The position numbers and the translations under genes are program-made. Source: Chloroflexota bacterium (GTDB taxonomy: Bacteria; Chloroflexota; Anaerolineae; JAADDB01). Taken from it: 6,111 nt of DNA. The DNA lies in NCBI GenBank assembly GCA_013154135.1, contig JAADDB010000258.1:1-6111 (forward strand). The letters run 5' to 3'. The notes under the pieces were generated by a model. The model saw only the letters and a list, made by a program, of their open reading frames with translations. It made no database searches and was not told the DNA's origin. Shown here piece after piece: positions 1 to 4,816 of the stretch. Position 1 is the stretch's first letter, and every line of letters begins with the position of its first letter.

Positions 1-1008
1 TCCCTTATCCGCCATGTACTTGGCCAGGTCTGCGACTCGGGTGGAGTACCCCCACTCGTTGTCGTACCAAGAGACGACTTTGACCATGTTGCCGCCGTAC
101 ACTTTGGTGGACAGCGCGTCGATGATGCTGGAACGCTCATCCCCCTTGAAGTCGGAGGAGACCAGCGGTTCCTCGCTGACGCCCAGGATGCCCTTCATGG
201 GCCCTTCAGCCGCGGCGCGGAACGCGTCGAGCAGTTCTTCCGTGGTCGCTTCTTTCTCAATCACCGCGACGAAATCCACTACAGAGACGGTGGATACGGG
301 CACGCGCATGGCCATGCCATCGAACTTGCCCTCCAGTTCGGGGATGACCAGGGCAACGGCCTTGGCCGCGCCGGTGGTGGTGGGGATGATGTTGATGGCC
401 GCGGCCCGAGCCCGGCGCAGGTCCTTGTGCGGCAAGTCCAGGATGCGCTGGTCATTGGTGTACGCGTGCACCGTGGTCATCACCCCGCGGACAATGCCAA
501 AGGTGTCGTTTACCACCTTGGCCGCGGGCGCCAAGCAGTTGGTGGTGCACGATGCGTTGGAGACAATGTGATGCTGGGCCGGGTCGTACTTCTCCTCGTT
601 CACCCCCAGGACAATGGTGATGTCCGGTCCCTTGGCCGGTGCGGTGATGATGACCTTTTTCGCGCCGGCTTCCAGGTGTTTGGCCGCCTTTTCCCGCTCG
701 CGGAACACGCCCGTGGACTCCACCACAATGTCGATACCCAGGTCGCCCCAGGGAAGCTGGGCCGGATCGCGCTGCGCGAACACTTTGATTTCGTCCCCGT
801 CCACGATGAGATTCCCGTTGCGCACTTCTACCGTGCCCGGATACGTGCCGTAGTTGGAATCGTATTTGAACAGATGGGCGTTCATTTCCGCGGAGAAGAG
901 ATCGTTGATGGCTACGATTTCCAGCTCATCTCCGTATTTTTCTCGGAGGATCTTGAACACCTGGCGTCCAATACGTCCAAACCCGTTGATGGCAACTCGT
1001 GTTGTCAT
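1..1008 (-). CDS. gap: Glyceraldehyde-3-phosphate dehydrogenase, NAD-dependent type (3' end cut by window edge)
   Basis: This cytoplasmic glycolytic enzyme oxidises glyceraldehyde 3-phosphate to 1,3-bisphosphoglycerate with NAD+ and phosphate. The reading frame begins MTTRVAINGFGRIGRQVF, a typical Rossmann nucleotide-binding start. The catalytic cysteine is C154 in SNASCTTNC, and the catalytic histidine is H181 in TVHAYTNDQR. D36 in the AIND segment and the LPHKDLRRAR segment near residue 193 favour NAD over NADP. The C-terminal part includes SWYDNEWGYSTRV. The frame is open for 336 codons up to base 1, which is about the usual family length, so only the last residue or two and the stop codon are missing. 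The ATG at 1008 is supported by AGGAGG at 1021-1016 with a 7-nt spacer. It is transcribed divergently from the arg operon, with its own promoter about 180 nt upstream. Nothing in the protein looks unusual. Confidence 0.97.
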   Translation of the reverse strand, partial: MTTRVAINGFGRIGRQVFKILREKYGDELEIVAINDLFSAEMNAHLFKYDSNYGTYPGTVEVRNGNLIVDGDEIKVFAQRDPAQLPWGDLGIDIVVESTGVFREREKAAKHLEAGAKKVIITAPAKGPDITIVLGVNEEKYDPAQHHIVSNASCTTNCLAPAAKVVNDTFGIVRGVMTTVHAYTNDQRILDLPHKDLRRARAAAINIIPTTTGAAKAVALVIPELEGKFDGMAMRVPVSTVSVVDFVAVIEKEATTEELLDAFRAAAEGPMKGILGVSEEPLVSSDFKGDERSSIIDALSTKVYGGNMVKVVSWYDNEWGYSTRVADLAKYMADKG

Positions 1009-1061
1009 GGTCCTGCCTCCTATAGTTGAATGTTCTACTCTGCTGTGGGGATTTTAGGGTC

Positions 1062-1084
1062 ATCCGGCCCGCACGGGACCGGAT
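1062..1084 (-). repeat. Inverted repeat / hairpin in the gap 5' leader
   Basis: On the plus strand the left arm is ATCCGGCCC, the loop is GCAC and the right arm is GGGACCGGAT. This makes a 9-bp GC-rich stem with one bulged base. It lies inside the predicted untranslated leader of gap, about 55 nt upstream of the start codon. There is no U-tract after it in the gap direction, so it is not a standard terminator. It could stabilise or expose the mRNA, or be incidental in GC-rich sequence. Confidence 0.5.
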
Positions 1085-1188
1085 TCTGCGTTTCAGCTTG
1101 GATATGGGCATCCTATAACGCGCTCCCGGACGCCGACCGTGTACCCTCGGCGGCTTCCGGGACGGCCCGTCGTTTTCATATCCTCCCT

Positions 1189-1197
1189 ATTATACCA
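1189..1197 (-). promoter_or_regulatory. Extended -10 promoter for gap
   Basis: On the minus strand the sequence reads TGGTATAAT. This is a perfect TATAAT -10 (1194-1189) with the TGn extension just upstream. No good -35 hexamer lies at 16-18 nt; the region there reads about AGGGAA. Extended -10 promoters often tolerate a poor -35. Transcription would start near 1182, giving a 5' leader of roughly 175 nt before the gap ATG at 1008. Confidence 0.65.
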
Positions 1198-1205
1198 CGA
1201 TTTCC

Positions 1206-1223
1206 CCTCAGTTCCCTATGAGG
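1206..1223. promoter_or_regulatory. Candidate operator: inverted repeat over the gap -35 region
   Basis: CCTCA (1206-1210) and TGAGG (1219-1223) form an inverted repeat with an 8-nt spacer. It lies where the -35 element of the gap promoter would be. A dimeric regulator bound here would affect polymerase access. The arms are only 5 bp, so chance occurrence is quite possible, and I do not recognise the motif as a known regulator's site. Confidence 0.25.
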
Positions 1224-1299
1224 AAGGTTAGGTGAGTCAAAGCTGATGGGCGGATAAAACGTGCCAGTCCCGTGGGGTGCGGTGCTCTGAGGAGTGGCA

Positions 1300-1327
1300 G
1301 CGGACGATTACGGGGAGACTCGTCCGC
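1300..1327. repeat. Perfect 8-bp inverted repeat in the gap/arg intergenic region
   Basis: GCGGACGA (1300-1307) and TCGTCCGC (1320-1327) are perfect inverse complements separated by 12 nt. The site lies about 100 bp upstream of the gap promoter and about 60 bp upstream of the arg -35. It is outside both predicted transcripts, so a DNA-level role such as a regulator site is more likely than an RNA hairpin. No U-tract follows on either strand. The function is unknown. Confidence 0.45.
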
Positions 1328-1387
1328 GTGTCAACGGGGTCTTTGTCCCGGGATGCTACGCTTGTTTCCAGCCTGGCGAACAATCAT

Positions 1388-1416
1388 TTGACAAGGTGCG
1401 GGAAGGGGAATACAAT
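1388..1416 (+). promoter_or_regulatory. Housekeeping-sigma promoter of the arg operon
   Basis: TTGACA (1388-1393) is a perfect -35. It is followed by the optimal 17-nt spacer and TACAAT (1411-1416), a one-mismatch -10. Transcription should begin near 1422-1424. It points toward argC, about 290 nt upstream of the argC start, leaving a long leader that contains a small ORF and a terminator. I see no second convincing promoter between the terminator and argC, so argC expression should depend on read-through of that terminator. Confidence 0.85.
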
Positions 1417-1447
1417 AGGACAACCATAGAATGAGGGACGACACGTT

Positions 1448-1513
1448 ATGTGGTATATTCGTGCGTACATTGTGCCCGCGCCTAGGAGCCCTAGGAGGAT
1501 TCCGGACGGTTAG
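1448..1513 (+). CDS. Putative arginine-rich leader peptide of the arg operon (21 aa)
   Basis: A 21-codon ORF starts at ATG 1448 and stops at TAG 1511-1513. The peptide begins MWYIRAYIV and continues PAPRSPRRIPDG. A modest Shine-Dalgarno (GAGGG, 1433-1437) lies 10 nt upstream, inside the predicted transcript. Four codons are arginine: CGT and three AGG, two of them in tandem at 1493-1498. By eye I find no AGG in argC, argB or argD and one in the acetyltransferase gene, so the cluster of rare arginine codons stands out. The sequence CCTAGGAGC then CCTAGGAGG is an in-frame 9-nt repeat. The stop codon lies in the loop of a hairpin that competes with an antiterminator. These features fit a regulatory leader peptide whose translation senses arginyl-tRNA supply. 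The ORF is too short to establish coding on its own. Confidence 0.55.
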   Translation: MWYIRAYIVPAPRSPRRIPDG

Positions 1514-1580
1514 CCACGTCTGGTGGTGAGTGCGCGGGCCCTGTTCAACGGCGAATCGGTGCAGCAACCCCCTCCAGACG
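1502..1580 (+). promoter_or_regulatory. Attenuator with mutually exclusive hairpins (antiterminator and anti-antiterminator)
   Basis: Segment 1 (CCGGACG, 1502-1508) pairs with segment 2 (CGTCTGG, 1517-1523) in a 7-bp stem with one G-U pair and an 8-nt loop containing the leader-peptide stop codon. Segment 2 is also perfectly complementary to CCAGACG (1574-1580). After a T-T mismatch, GG (1525-1526) can also pair with CC (1571-1572). That pairing uses most of the loop and part of the 5' arm of the terminator, so it would prevent termination. A ribosome stalled at AGG-AGG (1493-1498) would cover segment 1 and free segment 2 for antitermination. A ribosome at the stop codon would cover segment 2 and let the terminator form. 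The pairings are read directly; the mechanism is inferred from classical his/trp/leu attenuators. Confidence 0.5.
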
Positions 1581-1593
1581 GAGGGGGTTTTTT
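1568..1593 (+). terminator. Intrinsic terminator in the arg leader
   Basis: CCCCCTCC (1568-1575), loop AGAC (1576-1579) and GGAGGGGG (1580-1587) form a perfect 8-bp stem followed directly by six T (1588-1593). Pairing of AA (1566-1567) with the first two U could extend it. It lies about 145 nt after the predicted transcription start and about 116 nt before argC. The only gene group it can control in this direction is the arg operon, so it is probably a conditional attenuator and not the end of a separate gene. It could instead end a small leader RNA. Confidence 0.88.
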
Positions 1594-1697
1594 GTTGGGT
1601 TGTACCTATGCCCGCCAAGGGGCTATGAGGGCCAGCAAGTTAGCGAGGAAGGAGCTCTGTATCGTTTTGACGGAGTTCGGGTATATCCGCGATCATG

Positions 1698-1703
1698 AGG
1701 AGG
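1698..1703 (+). promoter_or_regulatory. argC ribosome binding site (decides the start)
   Basis: AGGAGG lies 6 nt before the ATG at 1710. An in-frame ATG at 1695 overlaps this site and has no Shine-Dalgarno of its own, so the start at 1710 is preferred. Confidence 0.9.
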
Positions 1704-1709
1704 TTACGT

Positions 1710-2723
1710 ATGGTGCGTGTGGGCATTGTGGGTGCCACAGGTTATACCGGCTTGGAGCTCATTCGGCTGTTGCGACGCCATCCCCACGTGGAGATCGCGT
1801 GGCTCACATCCGAAACACACGCGGGGAAAACCCTTTCCCAGGTTTATCCCACCACCTGGGATGCCCCCCTCCAACCGTGGGATGAAGTCACCCTGGCCGG
1901 GGATGAAGTCGTCTTCCTCTGCTTGCCCCATGGCGCATCGGCCGACGCGGTGGCTCGGGCCTATCAGGCCGGGTGCACGGTCGTCGATTTGAGCGCGGAT
2001 TTCCGCCTGCCCGCGTCCGTGTACCAACGCTGGTACGGCCTCCAGCACAAATACCCGGATCTGCTGGCCCAGGCCGTGTACGGCTTGCCGGAAGTGTACC
2101 GGGAGCGCATCCGGGGAGCACGACTCATCGCCAACCCGGGGTGCTATCCCACATCGGTGAACCTGGCCCTCTACCCCTTGGCTCGAGCCGGTTGGCTTTC
2201 CCCGGACATCATCGTGGACAGCAAATCCGGCGTCTCGGGCGCGGGGCGAAAGCCCAAATTGACCACCCACTTCGTCGAAGCCAACGAAAACCTCTCCCCC
2301 TACAACATCGGGTACGCGCATCGGCACATCGCGGAAATGGAACAGGTTCTCGGGGATGCCTGGCCCGAAGGGGGCCATCCGGACGTCATCTTTGCCCCCC
2401 ACCTGCTCCCTGTGAACCGGGGCATTCTCTCCACCATCTACATCCGCCTGAACCACCCCCGTCCACCGGAGGACGTGTACGCCCTGTACCAAAGCACATA
2501 TGGGGATGAACCCTTTGTGCGGGTCCTTCCCCCAGGCCAAGCGGCCACCCTCCGCCACACCCAGTACACCAACCTGTGTGTCATTGGGCTCACCCCGGTG
2601 GATGAGCGGCGCTGGATCGTCACCAGCAGCATTGACAACCTGGTCAAAGGCGCGTCGGGCCAAGCCGTTCAGAACATGAACATCGCGTTGGACTTGCCGG
2701 AAACCGCGGGACTTGAGGAGTGA
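1710..2723 (+). CDS. argC: N-acetyl-gamma-glutamyl-phosphate reductase
   Basis: This cytoplasmic enzyme performs the third step of arginine synthesis: NADPH-dependent reduction of N-acetylglutamyl 5-phosphate to N-acetylglutamate 5-semialdehyde. The 337-aa product starts MVRVGIVGATGYTGLELIRLL, with the dinucleotide-binding GATGYTG at residues 8-14. The catalytic cysteine is C145 in NPGCYPT (142-148), and the conserved HRH containing catalytic H206 is in GYAHRHIAEM. DSKSGVSGAGR (170-180) and KGASGQAVQNMN (313-324) are family signatures. Length is normal for the long ArgC class. It is first in a four-gene run with argB starting 3 nt after its stop, which suggests tight co-transcription and perhaps translational coupling. 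Expression should depend on read-through of the leader terminator. LysY of the LysW pathway is a paralogue, but argB-type and ArgA-type neighbours and the absence of lysW favour ArgC. Confidence 0.96.
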   Translation: MVRVGIVGATGYTGLELIRLLRRHPHVEIAWLTSETHAGKTLSQVYPTTWDAPLQPWDEVTLAGDEVVFLCLPHGASADAVARAYQAGCTVVDLSADFRLPASVYQRWYGLQHKYPDLLAQAVYGLPEVYRERIRGARLIANPGCYPTSVNLALYPLARAGWLSPDIIVDSKSGVSGAGRKPKLTTHFVEANENLSPYNIGYAHRHIAEMEQVLGDAWPEGGHPDVIFAPHLLPVNRGILSTIYIRLNHPRPPEDVYALYQSTYGDEPFVRVLPPGQAATLRHTQYTNLCVIGLTPVDERRWIVTSSIDNLVKGASGQAVQNMNIALDLPETAGLEE

Positions 2724-2726
2724 TCC

Positions 2727-3494
2727 ATGGTGGCACAGGACAAACCCATCTACGTGCTCAAGATCGGTGGGCGCCAGCTGGATGAGGCCCCCTTCCTCGC
2801 CCGGCTGGTGGATGTGGTCCGGGACATGCATCGGCAACGGGCCCTCGTGCTCGTCCACGGGGGCGGGCAGGCCATCCAACTCTGGCAGAAGCGGTTGGGC
2901 CTTACCCCGGCCTACGTGGAAGGCTTGCGCGTGACCGATGAGGCTTCGCTGGAAGTGGCCGAAGCCGTCCTTTCCGGTCTGGTGAACAAGTACCTGGTGT
3001 CCCTCTTCATCAACGGGGGCATTCGGGCCGCGGGCATCAGCGGAGTGGATGACGGACTTGTCCGGGTGACCCGCATGGTGCACCCCCAAGGTGATTTGGG
3101 CCGGGTGGGGGAGATCCACCACGTAAACCCGGCGCTCATTCACACCCTCCTCGACGCGGGGGTGATGCCGGTGGTCTCGCCCATCTCCCTGGGCCGGGAT
3201 GGGCTCACTTACAACGTGAACGCGGACCACGTGGCCCGAGCCGTCGCGGCCGCGCTGCGAGCGGCCCGTCTCTACTTCATCAGCAACGTCCCCGGCGTTC
3301 TCATAGCCGGACAAGTCGTCCGCGCGATCACCGCCGCGGATGCAGAACGTTGGATTGAGGAAGGCTTCATCCAGGGAGGCATGATCCCCAAAGTCCGCTC
3401 CGCCATTGCCGCGGTCCAACAGGGCGTGGGACAAGCTGTCATCACCAACCTGGAAGGCCTGATGCGGGATGAGGGCACAGCCATTGTCCCTTAA
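2727..3494 (+). CDS. argB: Acetylglutamate kinase, short form without N-terminal regulatory helix
   Basis: The enzyme phosphorylates N-acetylglutamate with ATP, the second step of arginine synthesis. The 255-aa amino-acid-kinase fold shows K12 in KIGG, the HGGG loop (44-47), R68 in GLRVTD, N163 and D167 in NVNAD, and K222 in GGMIPKV. These match the catalytic and substrate-binding set known from E. coli ArgB (K8, R66, N158, D162, K217). The usual Asp of the [T/S]DVPG motif is Asn (N187 in FISNVPGVL), a variant I associate with Chloroflexota-like sequences. Only about 9 residues precede the first strand, so the extra N-terminal helix of arginine-inhibited hexameric kinases is absent; the size is like the arginine-insensitive E. 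coli form. GAGGAG (2715-2720) lies 6 nt upstream of ATG 2727. The gene follows argC by 3 nt and precedes argD by 27 nt. Confidence 0.95.
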   Translation: MVAQDKPIYVLKIGGRQLDEAPFLARLVDVVRDMHRQRALVLVHGGGQAIQLWQKRLGLTPAYVEGLRVTDEASLEVAEAVLSGLVNKYLVSLFINGGIRAAGISGVDDGLVRVTRMVHPQGDLGRVGEIHHVNPALIHTLLDAGVMPVVSPISLGRDGLTYNVNADHVARAVAAALRAARLYFISNVPGVLIAGQVVRAITAADAERWIEEGFIQGGMIPKVRSAIAAVQQGVGQAVITNLEGLMRDEGTAIVP

Positions 3495-3510
3495 CGTCAA
3501 ATGATATCCG

Positions 3511-3515
3511 GGAGG
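3511..3515 (+). promoter_or_regulatory. argD ribosome binding site (decides the start)
   Basis: GGAGG, within GGGAGGAG, lies 6 nt before ATG 3522. An in-frame ATG at 3501 is upstream of this site and lacks its own, so 3522 is chosen. Confidence 0.88.
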
Positions 3516-3521
3516 AGACCC

Positions 3522-4703
3522 ATGGACGCACAGCAGGTCATTGATTGGGAACGACAGTACCTTTTGGGCGTGTACAAGCGACCTCCTATTGTGTTTGAAC
3601 GGGGGGAAGGTGTGTGGGTGTACGACACCGAGGGGAAAAAGTACTTGGACCTGGTCGCGGGGATCGCGGTGAACGCCCTGGGCTACGGGGATCCGGAGAT
3701 CCCGCGCATCATGGCCGAGCAAGCCTCAAAGCTCATCCACCTCTCCAACCTCTACCACACAGCCCCCCACGTCCGCCTGGCCCGACGGTTGGTCGAACAA
3801 TCCTTTGCCGACAAGGTCTTCTTCGCCAACTCGGGCGCGGAGGCCAATGAGGGAGCCATCAAGTTCGCCCGGAAATACGCCCGCACCCATCATGGGGAGG
3901 GGAAGACGGTCATCGTGGCCTTCGACGGTGCGTTCCACGGACGCACCATGGGCGCGTTGGCCCTGACCCCTCGGCCGCATTATCAGGACCCCTTCAAGCC
4001 CCTGATGCCCGATGTGCGCATCCTCCCCTTCAACGATGTGGCGGCCGTGCAGGAGGGCGTTGATGAGCAGGTGGCCGCGGTGATTGTGGAACCCGTCCAG
4101 GGGGAAGGGGGCATCCGGCCCGCGGACCCGGCCTTCCTCCGTGCTCTGCGGGACCGCACTCGGGAGGTGGATGCCCTTCTCATTTTCGACGAGGTCCAGT
4201 GTGGCTTGGGCCGTACGGGCTACCTGTGGGCCCACGAGTATTACGGCATCACCCCGGATGTGTTGACCGTGGCCAAACCCCTGGCCGGCGGCCTTCCCAT
4301 GTCGGCCATCCTGATGACCCAGGCCGTGGCCGACGTGATGGAACCAGGGGATCACGCGACCACCTTTGGCGGCGGCGCGGTGGTCAGCGCGGTGGCCGAA
4401 TACGTGGTTTCCCGGTTGAGCGATCCCGCGTTCCTGGCCCACGTGCGGGAGCGGGGAGAGCAGCTCTTGGCCCGGCTCCGCGCGTTGGATGACCCGCGCA
4501 TTGTGGAGATCCGGGGGCGCGGGTTGATGGTGGGCGTGGAGTTCAGTGAGGATGTGGCTCCGTTTGTGGCCCGGGCGCCGGAACATGGTCTCCTCCTCAT
4601 CAACGCAGGCCCTCGAGTCATCCGACTCGTGCCCCCCTTGACCATTTCCGAGGAGGAGGTGGACACGGCAGTGGACCGATTCGCCCGGTTGCTCGGCTCA
4701 TAA
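3522..4703 (+). CDS. argD: Acetylornithine aminotransferase (class III, PLP-dependent)
   Basis: This enzyme transfers an amino group from glutamate to N-acetylglutamate semialdehyde to form N-acetylornithine, the fourth step of arginine synthesis. The 393-aa protein has the class III aminotransferase order: SGAEANE phosphate-binding segment (104-110), FHGRT (138-142), EPVQGEGG (190-197), FDEVQCGLGRTG with the PLP-pyridine aspartate D223, and the Schiff-base lysine K252 in TVAKPLAGGLP. TTFGGG follows at 280-285, with G where many relatives have N. Near the end, RGRGLMVGVE and RLVPPL are typical. Length is normal. It follows argB by 27 nt. ArgD-type enzymes are often also able to use succinyl-diaminopimelate, so a second role in lysine synthesis is possible. 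LysJ is an alternative, but the argC-argB context argues for ArgD. Confidence 0.94.
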   Translation: MDAQQVIDWERQYLLGVYKRPPIVFERGEGVWVYDTEGKKYLDLVAGIAVNALGYGDPEIPRIMAEQASKLIHLSNLYHTAPHVRLARRLVEQSFADKVFFANSGAEANEGAIKFARKYARTHHGEGKTVIVAFDGAFHGRTMGALALTPRPHYQDPFKPLMPDVRILPFNDVAAVQEGVDEQVAAVIVEPVQGEGGIRPADPAFLRALRDRTREVDALLIFDEVQCGLGRTGYLWAHEYYGITPDVLTVAKPLAGGLPMSAILMTQAVADVMEPGDHATTFGGGAVVSAVAEYVVSRLSDPAFLAHVRERGEQLLARLRALDDPRIVEIRGRGLMVGVEFSEDVAPFVARAPEHGLLLINAGPRVIRLVPPLTISEEEVDTAVDRFARLLGS

Positions 4704-4750
4704 ATCGCCCCCCGGCAGGGCAAACGGGTCCGAGTACATTCGGAAGAGAT

Positions 4751-4790
4751 TTCGTGTGGCAGGTGGACGAAGTCTGCCTGCCACACAGAA
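4751..4790 (+). repeat. Strong hairpin between argD and the acetyltransferase gene
   Basis: GTGTGGCAGG (4754-4763) and CCTGCCACAC (4777-4786) are a perfect 10-bp inverted repeat. In RNA the stem continues inward through UGGAC/GUCUG, with two wobble pairs, to a GAA loop (15 bp in all). It extends outward through TTC/GAA around a bulged A. The following bases are AGAACGCTTTCC, not a U-tract, so this is not a canonical terminator. It may stabilise or process the operon mRNA, or modulate translation of the next gene. The right arm (CACACA, 4782-4787) can alternatively pair with TGTGTG (4811-4816) directly before the downstream ATG. Confidence 0.8.
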
Positions 4791-4804
4791 CGCTTTCCTG
4801 GCAT

Positions 4805-4810
4805 GGGAGG
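4805..4810 (+). promoter_or_regulatory. Ribosome binding site of the acetyltransferase gene (decides the start)
   Basis: GGGAGG lies 6 nt before ATG 4817. An upstream in-frame GTG at 4754 would start inside the hairpin and add 21 residues unlike the family, so it is rejected. Confidence 0.85.
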
Positions 4811-4816
4811 TGTGTG

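Larger units (their letters stand above)
1009..1709. other. Long divergent intergenic region between gap and argC
   Basis: This 700-nt gap has no conventional protein gene that I can support. On the minus side it holds the gap 5' leader (about 1009-1182), a hairpin at 1062-1084 and the gap promoter near 1189-1197. The centre (about 1224-1387) shows only one clear inverted repeat, at 1300-1327. On the plus side it holds the arg promoter (1388-1416), a small arginine-rich ORF (1448-1513), attenuator-like pairing segments and a terminator (1568-1593). Between the terminator and the argC ribosome binding site (1594-1697) I see only a weak GCCC/GGGC stem. I found no tRNA, no T-box motif (AGGGUGGNACCGCG), no recognisable riboswitch core and no obvious ArgR box. 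Confidence 0.8.

Noticed and set aside
1110..1183. A small ORF starting just after the gap promoter on the minus strand (GGGAGGATATG start)
   Set aside because: The Shine-Dalgarno-like GGGAGG would be at or before the transcript's 5' end, the encoded peptide has no evident regulatory codon pattern, and no terminator follows.
1451..1459. TGGTATATT, a possible extended -10 inside the arg leader
   Set aside because: No -35 is visible. A transcript from it would lack the leader-peptide start yet still contain the terminator. It is more simply explained as part of the leader coding sequence.
1431..1529. A 32-codon ORF in the arg leader ending Trp-Trp-stop
   Set aside because: It overlaps the favoured leader ORF in another frame but has no Shine-Dalgarno and starts only about 8 nt after the predicted transcript start. 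Its Trp codons make no sense before arginine genes. Leaderless translation is possible but unsupported.
1331..1618. A 95-codon minus-strand ORF overlapping the arg promoter and terminator
   Set aside because: It runs through the promoter and terminator elements, has no recognisable domain and is basic and low-complexity; it is treated as a chance frame.
1667..1695. TTGACG as a -35 for an internal argC promoter
   Set aside because: At 17 nt spacing the -10 position reads CGATCA, a poor match, and TATATC lies only 9 nt away.
1417..1700. T-box or metabolite riboswitch in the arg leader
   Set aside because: The conserved T-box sequence AGGGUGGNACCGCG is absent and I recognise no riboswitch core. 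The alternative pairings are short and local, and fit leader-peptide attenuation better.
1704..3722. A 672-codon open frame on the minus strand across argC and argB
   Set aside because: It lies antisense to two clearly recognised genes. Its translation is low-complexity (His/Gly/Asp/Val-rich) with no domain, as expected from GC-rich codon bias on the opposite strand. The minus-strand frames at 3726-4586 and 4352-5326 are rejected for the same reason.
1710..4703. LysW-dependent lysine pathway genes (lysY, lysZ, lysJ) instead of argC, argB, argD
   Set aside because: No lysW-like gene is present, the kinase carries the acetylglutamate-kinase GLRVTD and NVNAD motifs, and an ArgA-type acetyltransferase follows in the same direction.
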